Of a DNA stretch of 64,000 nucleotides, positions 57,401 to 64,000 are shown one piece after another. A program made the position numbers and the translations under genes. Location: NCBI RefSeq assembly GCF_047495875.1, contig NC_092459.1, forward strand, positions 42,396,490-42,460,489. The letters run 5' to 3'. Origin of the DNA: Pithys albifrons albifrons. Taxonomy: Eukaryota > Chordata > Aves > Passeriformes > Thamnophilidae. The notes under the pieces were generated by a model. That model was not told the origin of the DNA, did not search any database, and was given only the letters and a program-made list of their open reading frames with translations. How positions within the stretch are numbered: position 1 is the first letter of the stretch; every line of letters begins with the position of its first letter.

Positions 57401-59489
57401 ATAACTCTGTATCTAGACCCAAGATGCCTGAAAAATAGCCCCTTGGGAAACCACTCTTAAATTGAGGCACATGGAACACTAGTGGTAGAGTAACTTCAAA
57501 GAGAAGCATGGCCTACCACGGAGTTGGGAATAGACCCTGAGTATCACAACATAAGAATAGTCACATTGGTTTAGTCCAAAAAAATCAATCTAGACCCATA
57601 TCTTGCCTCCTATAGTAGCTAAAGTAGACAATTAGTGAGAAATAGAACAGGACTCATACAAATAGTACCTCCAGGATGCAAGAACAAGGATTCTTGACAC
57701 TTCTGCTTAGCCAGAATATACAGACATAGTCATATAGATGTAAGTAAAATATAATAAATATAAAAATAAATAGGTTTAGGGGTGGATACTTTTTATAGGC
57801 TTTCACATAGTACTTGAACAGGATTAAAAAGGCTTTTCTGTCAAAAGAAGAAACCTTCCACAGTTACATTGCTGAGAGGGTTGCTTTTTTTCTCAGAATT
57901 TTGGCTTGTCTTCTTAATTTCTATAAGCCAAATGGAATTGGCTAGAGTTGATTAGTCAGGCCCATCTGGAAAGATTTCAGTGATGTCCAGGAATGTTATC
58001 ATTTTTCAAGATAGTATAGACACTTAGTAAAGTTAATTGACTTATGGTTTTGGGGTGGTTTTTTTTTTGAGGGAGGGGACTAATCTTATGCAGAGGAAAC
58101 TCACATCTGTTGAAGACTTGTAATATATAAGTGGTCTGTTAAATACAGATAAATTGTGGAAAACAATCTGAAGTCCTGCTCAGTCCACCTGGCAGAGGTC
58201 CAGACTCTCTCTAAAGTGTGTCTTCTTTCAAATTATTTCAATGCTTGTTTAATAACATCTCAAAATAATTTAACTCTCTTAGTACCACACATCTCACACA
58301 CTTTCTACCTTCGAGGGCATAATGCAACTCTTTCTGAATTTGTCAACTCAAAGTGAAAGGGGGTGGAGGGGGGAGCTGGGGGGAATTTCTTAAACTGAAG
58401 AAATGGCTGATAAGCTTTGTGGCTTCAAGTATTTGTTTTATGGATTGAGGGAGAGAGTTGTTGGTAGTCACTTGTTTGTTTTCATTCAGCAGAGAAATAA
58501 AAAATTTTACCTGTTAAAAATATACTTCATTTCCTCTTCTGACAACATACATTTTGTATTTTGGCAATATACATCAGAAAAAGCAAGAGAATCTATCTAT
58601 ATTTTTTTTAAATAGGGTTTGAATTTATTTCTCAATTTCTCATGCAAGACAGTGTATTTCATAAGTTCCAGAAACACTGTGCTTTTAACACTTCAACATA
58701 GTTTAGGAAAATAATGATAAATATCTTGTTTCTCAAGCTTAATTTAAACTGTTCAGGCCACCTATTTTGTTCATTTAAATCTTCAACTAAAAAAATGTCA
58801 TGACATTTTCTGATATCATTTCACCAAACTTAACTCATTAATCTGGAACTACATAATAAAACATTATTTATAAGAATCGAATTTGTATATCCACATTTTA
58901 TCATTCCATCCTTCTATTTTCATTTCTATGAACCTTATGATTATTTTAAATTTTCTCATTTCATTCATTTGAACATTTTCCACTTGTAACATACCATCAT
59001 CTTCTAGACCAAGTAAATATAGCATTTTACTAGTTCAATATACTATAAAGATTTTAATAAATGATTACATAGACACTCATCCAAGAGAGTTGGCTGAATA
59101 ATTAATAATTAACCTTTCCTATTATTCAATTTGCATGAGCAATTGCTAGGCTGTAGACTATTCAAAAATAGTTTATTCTGAGTATTCACCATTTAAAACC
59201 TTAAATGTGTGCTGGTTTATTACTTTGTAAGTTATATGCAGAATGTGTAATATCACATTTTCCTTCCTTGAAGACTGAAATTCTTAACTTCAACACAAAA
59301 AGCTGAAAGATGTAGTACAATATTCACTTACAGAATGGGAGAGGGGTTTATGGAGACTGACCTATTAAACAAATATGTATTTCAAGGACTGAAAGAACAG
59401 ATTTGTCAGATGAAGAGAGCTATTTAAGTGTAATATGTTTGATAAAACAGGTAGAGTATAACATGTACATGATGTCATAGTAAAATGAC
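54430..59489. other. AT-rich stretch, nothing recognised
   Basis: Contains an extremely AT-rich, partly palindromic region at 56148-56282 and a G-rich patch at 58359-58383. No gene, exon or interspersed repeat family was recognised; frames are short and AT-driven. Confidence 0.5.
56148..56282. repeat. AT-rich low-complexity region with palindromes
   Basis: About 135 bp made almost wholly of A and T, with nested self-complementary TATAT/ATATA blocks (for example ATATATTAATATAT around 56237-56250). Likely slippage-derived; it could extrude as a cruciform. Confidence 0.8.
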
Positions 59490-60679
59490 AATCACCTTTG
59501 AAAGAGGTGCCTGAGGACTGGAAGAAAGTCAGTGTCACCCCAGTCTTCAGAAAGTATAAGAAGAAGGACTCAGAACTAGTGCCCATTCAGGTTCACCTCA
59601 ATCCTCAGAAAGGTTATGCAACAGTTTATCCTGGAAGCACCTCTAAGCATTTGGAAGACAGAGGGCAACCAGGAGGAATCAATACTGATTCACCAAAGGC
59701 AAATCACGCTTCACCAATATGATTGCCTTCTATGATGGAACAACTGGCTAGAAAGATGAGGGGATAACAGTGGGTGTTGTCTTATCTGGAGTTCAGCAAG
59801 GTTTTTGACACTGTCTTCCGTGATATCCTCCTCAGCAAGCTCAGGAAGCGCAGGCTGGATGAGTGGATAGTGAGGTGAATTGCTATATAGCAGAACTCAG
59901 AAGGTTGTGATAGGTGGCCCTGAGTCTAGTTGGAGGATTGTAACTCATTGCACCTCCCAGTGGTTGATATTGGGTCCAGTATTGTTTGACTTACTCATCT
60001 GTGCCTTGGATGAAGGGGTAGAGTGCCTCCTCGACAAGTTGACTGACACAGAACAGGGAGGAGTGGCTGGTCCTTCAAAAGGAGCTTGACAGGCTGAAGG
60101 GCTGAACAGAGAGGAACCTTTGGAAATCCAAGAAATGCAAGCACAAGGACAGCAATTCTTCTCCTCCATTCAACAGAGGCCATACCTAGAGTATTTTGTT
60201 CTGTTTGTAGCTCATCAATATGAGAGAGACATAGATATCCAGGAGAGAGTCTAGCAAGGGTCTACCAAAATTATGAAGGATTTGAAGCAAGAAATTGCAG
60301 ATTCAAACAGCATACCTTTGGTGCTGCTAAAGACATTTCAGAAAAAGAACAGAACATCTCTTCTATGAGAAAAGGCTGAGGTAAGCTGCGACTGTTCAGC
60401 CTGGAGAAGTGAAGGATTAAAGGAATCTGATCAATGTCTATACGTATCTGAAGGGAAGGTGTAAAGAAAACAGAGACAAGATCTTTTAGTAATGTCCAGT
60501 GACAGGATACAAGGCAATGGGCACAAACTGAAACACAAAAGATTCTGCCCGAAGAGCAGAAAATGTTGGTTTTATTGTGAAGCTGGCATAACAGTGTCAC
60601 AGGTCAATGAGAGAGGTTGCACTGTCCAAATCCTTGGACATATTCAAAAGCTGCATGGACAAGGTCCTGGATAACTATC
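59490..60679 (+). mobile_element. Decayed CR1 LINE, 5' part (split by a solo LTR)
   Basis: Plus-strand CR1 beginning in the RT domain: GAGGTGCCTGAGGACTGGAAG (the EVP-DDW block), then a CAAGGTTTTTGACACTGTCTTCC block (FSKAFDTV) and CAGTGGTTGATATTGGGTCC ([11 protein letters not shown] region). It continues through the C-terminus (CAGCCTGGAGAAGTGAAGG; ACAGGATACAAGGCAATGGGCACAAACTG). Several stops and frameshifts are present. It is interrupted at 60679 by an inverted LTR and resumes at 61288. Confidence 0.9.
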
Positions 60680-61287
60680 TGTGCTGGTTTAAAGGCAAAC
60701 CAGCAGGGGAAATGAACTCACCATGAGAGAGAGATTATAAGTCAGAGCTAAAATTTAATATTAATATTACAATAAATACACTGACACAAAAGGGAAATCG
60801 CTTTCAACTCACAAAAACCCAGCAGTATAACCCAGTGTCCTGGGGCACAAACCCAAGGGGGTTTGTTAGCCCTTGTGCTGAGACCCCTGTGGCTCCCCCA
60901 AGTCCAGAGCAAAAGGAAATGAAAAACCTGTTGGTGCAGGCGAGGGCTGTGGTCTGGGTGAGAGCGGTGATCTCCTCCTGTCAAGGTCCTGCTGCTCCTC
61001 TGGATCCAACAAGAAGTTCCTGAGGTCTTCTTACCCACCACTTATGTACCCTCAGGGAGCACCCAGTCCCTCCCCCTGGGCGAGACTCACACAATGGGTA
61101 TTGTTGAACTGTTCACGGCCCATTAGCAGCTCCGCCCCCTCAGGCTGAGTGTGAAGGTCCTAATGACTCCCTGGGCAGCTGCTGCTAATGGTCCATTGTC
61201 CTTGGGGAATGAACAGAAGGGGTAGAATACACAGCTTTGATCACCCCACACACAGTGTTAACTGGTCCCTCCTGCTGAACTAGGGCA
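60680..61287 (-). mobile_element. Solo LTR, family A copy 3 (minus strand, 5-bp TSD CTATC), nested in CR1
   Basis: An inverted copy of the LTR at 3563 and 45167. It opens TGTGCTGGTTTAAAGG and closes CCTGCTGAACTAGGGCA, so the terminal TGTCC of the family reads TGCCC here. It is 608 bp long and flanked by a perfect 5-bp direct repeat CTATC at 60675-60679 and 61288-61292. The host CR1 reads on across the site once the LTR and one copy of the repeat are removed, which confirms both boundaries. No internal retroviral sequence, hence a solo LTR. It is more diverged than copies 1 and 2, with small deletions. Confidence 0.93.
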
Positions 61288-61375
61288 CTATCTCAAGGTG
61301 CCCCTGCTTGATCAGGGAAGTTGGGCAATATGACCTTCAGAGGTCCATTCCAAATTCAACCTTACAGTGATACTG
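61288..61375 (+). mobile_element. Decayed CR1 LINE, 3' end (continuation after the LTR)
   Basis: CTCAAGGTGCCCCTGCTTG and ATCAGGGAAGTTGGGCAATATGACCTTCAGAGG-type text, ending with GTGATACTGTG, is the canonical CR1 3' UTR. It completes the element begun at 59490. A 5-bp target repeat is counted within its first bases. Confidence 0.85.
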
Positions 61376-64000
61376 TGCCTCTGTTACTCTGCTGGTAGAT
61401 TAAATATAACAGTCACCATTGGGAAGAGCAATCTAGTAGCAGTGTTTCTAGTTAAGGTGCATCAGGATTAGCCTTATCTTTTTCAGCATTTTAGCAGGGA
61501 TCCAGAGTGAAAACCTAAATGCAGTGTTGATAAAAATTATAGAGGAACAGATTGTCTGAAAAGGAAGAAAATAGTCAATAAGGCAATTATTTATAGAAAT
61601 ATGGACTACTTCATGAAGTAAACATATTTGCACAAAATGTGTTTTAATTCAGCCAACTGCACATCTTGAGGAAGAAAGCAATTGAACTTAATGACTCTGA
61701 AAAGATCTAGAAACTGTTAAAAACAACACTAAATGATAGTCTCCATTACAGCTGTGGTAGAAAAGGGTTATTCTTTGATTTAAAAAAATCTTACAGTGAG
61801 TAAGAATAGAAAATAATTTCATTTTTGCTTTTAGCAGGTGGAAGCTTTTTTATTATTATTATTTTGAGCGGCAGCTCTGTGTTTACACTTAACTATGGCC
61901 ATTGGCAAATTGAAGCACAAATACATAGATAAAGTAAAAGAGGACTAAAAACTTGGAAGACAACGCAGTTGGGAAGCTTCAAGACTTTTATCTATAGCTT
62001 ACCAATGAAAGTACTGAGATGTGGCTTAATGATATTAGCTAAAATTATCAAGGCAACTAAAATTTAAAAAAAAGGAAAACACTATCCTTGAAAATGAGTA
62101 CTATAGAGTATTATTACTTTCTTTTTATCTTTTCAGATGTTTCTTTGTGAAAACTCTGAAGTTTGCATGTGACATAAAGTGTTCTTCAGTTCTTGAATAT
62201 CATTTCCACCATAAGCGATATAGATCCTTAAACACATATATCATCCTTGAATAAGAATTTTAGTTTCTAGTCTAGCTCTGAGAAAAAAAAAAAAATTGAA
62301 TCATGACAGCTCTTACAGCTGGACTGTTGTCCACACCAGAACTAGAGTCTTTCACACTCTTATTATGCCTGTATTTTTAGAGATTTTGAAAGGCATTAGT
62401 TCACTCTATAATGGCAATAAAACAAATGTCAAAGTTCCTAGATTGTTTTTGAAAAATTGCATACTTGTTCTTTCCAACTCACCTTAAGAGTTACCCATTG
62501 AAATAGATTGTGGTGTTATTATTATTTATTTTGCTTTGTAAATAATGTTAAAAAAATCAGTACTACTCCTTGGATGGAGATGAATTTTGTCAAGCACAAA
62601 TTATTACTCTTCATACTTAGAAAAACAAATGAAATCTTAAATCTGAATCTCACAGGAGGGTTGTTTAATGATCAGATACTTTTTTCTTTATGATCAATGT
62701 GTATTATTGGGAAAAAAAATCCCTTCTAATGAAAATTCTTGCAGAAGCAGTGAGGTGTATGATGAAATGAATTAATTGCGTTCCTATTTTGAAATGTTCT
62801 TTTTTTGGAAAGATTCATAACAAAAGCCACCCCCAGCCATGAATAAAAACCAAGAGAAGAGTTGTAATCCCATAGCACAGGCTATGACTGTTTCTTTATC
62901 CTATAACCTAGTGACTAGGGCATTCATCCAAAGTTCATGACAAAATTCCTTTGGTTTTCTGCAGGGATCTCAGTCAAGAAATAGTGAGAATATTCAACTA
63001 CCCTATAGTGTTCTTTGAGAAAGGATCTTTCCTAGAATGTGTCAATCTTTCCTAGAAACTCTGCTCTACCTTTACTGAATATTTAATAGACATTGTAATA
63101 AGGTTTGGAAGATAGGTATATATCTAGACAACTGAACTGCAGATCTAGGCTATTCCTTGCTGTTTTAAAGAACACATATATTTACTGTGGAGAAGAAGAG
63201 TATCAACAGCAGAGACAAAAGATTTGTCTTAAAATGGTTGCTATTGGGAATGCACTTTGGCTAGGGCAGAAAGACTGAAATCTTCTCTCTCTACTGTAAA
63301 AGAAAATAAAAAACATTCCATAATGCCAGATTATGTATCTTGCTTGAGGTTTCTGACTGCTACCCATACTATATAGTGTATGAAATATTTCCACTCCTTA
63401 TTCTAGCTTCTAAATTCACTTTTCGATTACCTTCACTTTTATTACATAGCTCTTGGAAAATTTCAGAAATTCAAAAACATATTTAAATAATTATATTTTA
63501 ATATCTCAAAGTGTTTTCCGTTTGTCTCTCTCACACACAGACACTTAATTGCTAAAAGACACATAAATAAAAAATAATTCTGAATGAGCCTGAGTTTAAC
63601 CTTGGTCCAATCCACAAATCAAACAATCAAATATTGACATGATTTGAATAGAATAATCTGTCACAAAATTAGAACACACTGAACTGACATTTCCCTTTTA
63701 TTTTAATAAATACTCAAAATAAAACTATTTTTGTGTTCCTTTACTTTCTTCTATACATTTTCTTACATTTTCATCTTAATCACAGGTGCTTACCAATTTA
63801 TTTTATATACCAATGCCTGTAGGTTGGTAAGAATAACTTTATATGCTACTGGACTTGCTAAAAGTAATTTATCTTTATTATAGGGCTGTCAACATATATT
63901 TATGTTCATGTGAGTATCCTCTGTTTGTGTACACTATGTTTATCACAGAGACAAATAAGCTCACTCTGTGTGTGATGCTAATTACTAGGTTGCCAGCGTA
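61376..64000. other. AT-rich stretch, nothing recognised
   Basis: No repeat family, RNA or gene recognised. Frames are at most about 63 codons with no domain. A short ATT trinucleotide run occurs at 61850-61863. Confidence 0.5.

Overview
This window looks like AT-rich intergenic or intronic DNA from a bird. The main evidence is repeat content. There are about ten CR1 LINE copies ending in the avian-type (GATTCTAT)n or (GATTCTGTG)n tail, plus several long terminal repeat (LTR) families typical of bird endogenous retroviruses. The species cannot be told from the sequence. I recognise no host gene or exon, and no tRNA, rRNA or CRISPR array; the only convincing protein-coding genes belong to a retrotransposon.

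Layout. 1-15.5 kb is mostly unassigned AT-rich DNA. It contains a solo LTR (3563-4192), tetranucleotide repeats (7.26-7.40 and 7.54 kb) and the 3' part of an old LTR (8.24-8.67 kb). 15.5-19.8 kb is a nearly complete, apparently young CR1 element on the minus strand, with two uninterrupted reading frames. ORF1 has a zinc-knuckle-like region and an SGNH esterase domain; ORF2 has an APE-type endonuclease and a reverse transcriptase. 19.8-27.3 kb is unassigned. 27.3-32.9 kb holds an older minus-strand CR1 carrying a tiny nested CR1 tail, two abutting fragments of different LTR families, and a diverged relative of the 3563 LTR family. 33.7-37.4 kb is somewhat GC-richer and I cannot name it. 37.4-40.9 kb is a decayed minus-strand CR1 split by a solo LTR with a perfect target-site duplication. 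41.2-48.5 kb carries a GATA/GACA repeat, a plus-strand CR1, a small CR1 fragment, a second young solo LTR (45167-45794) and another minus-strand CR1. 52.4-54.4 kb has two CR1 3' ends, an old LTR fragment and an ERVL-like solo LTR. 59.5-61.4 kb is a decayed plus-strand CR1 interrupted by a third young solo LTR on the minus strand (60680-61287).

How it fits together. Transposition shaped the window in layers: old CR1 copies, then LTR insertions into them, then LTR-LTR recombination leaving solo LTRs, and a recent intact CR1. ORF1 and ORF2 of that CR1 would be translated from one RNA, with ORF1p binding the RNA and ORF2p nicking the target and reverse-transcribing. I found no clearly novel system. 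The items most worth a second look are the intact CR1, the three LTRs with matching 5-bp duplications, and the unassigned 33.7-37.4 kb block.
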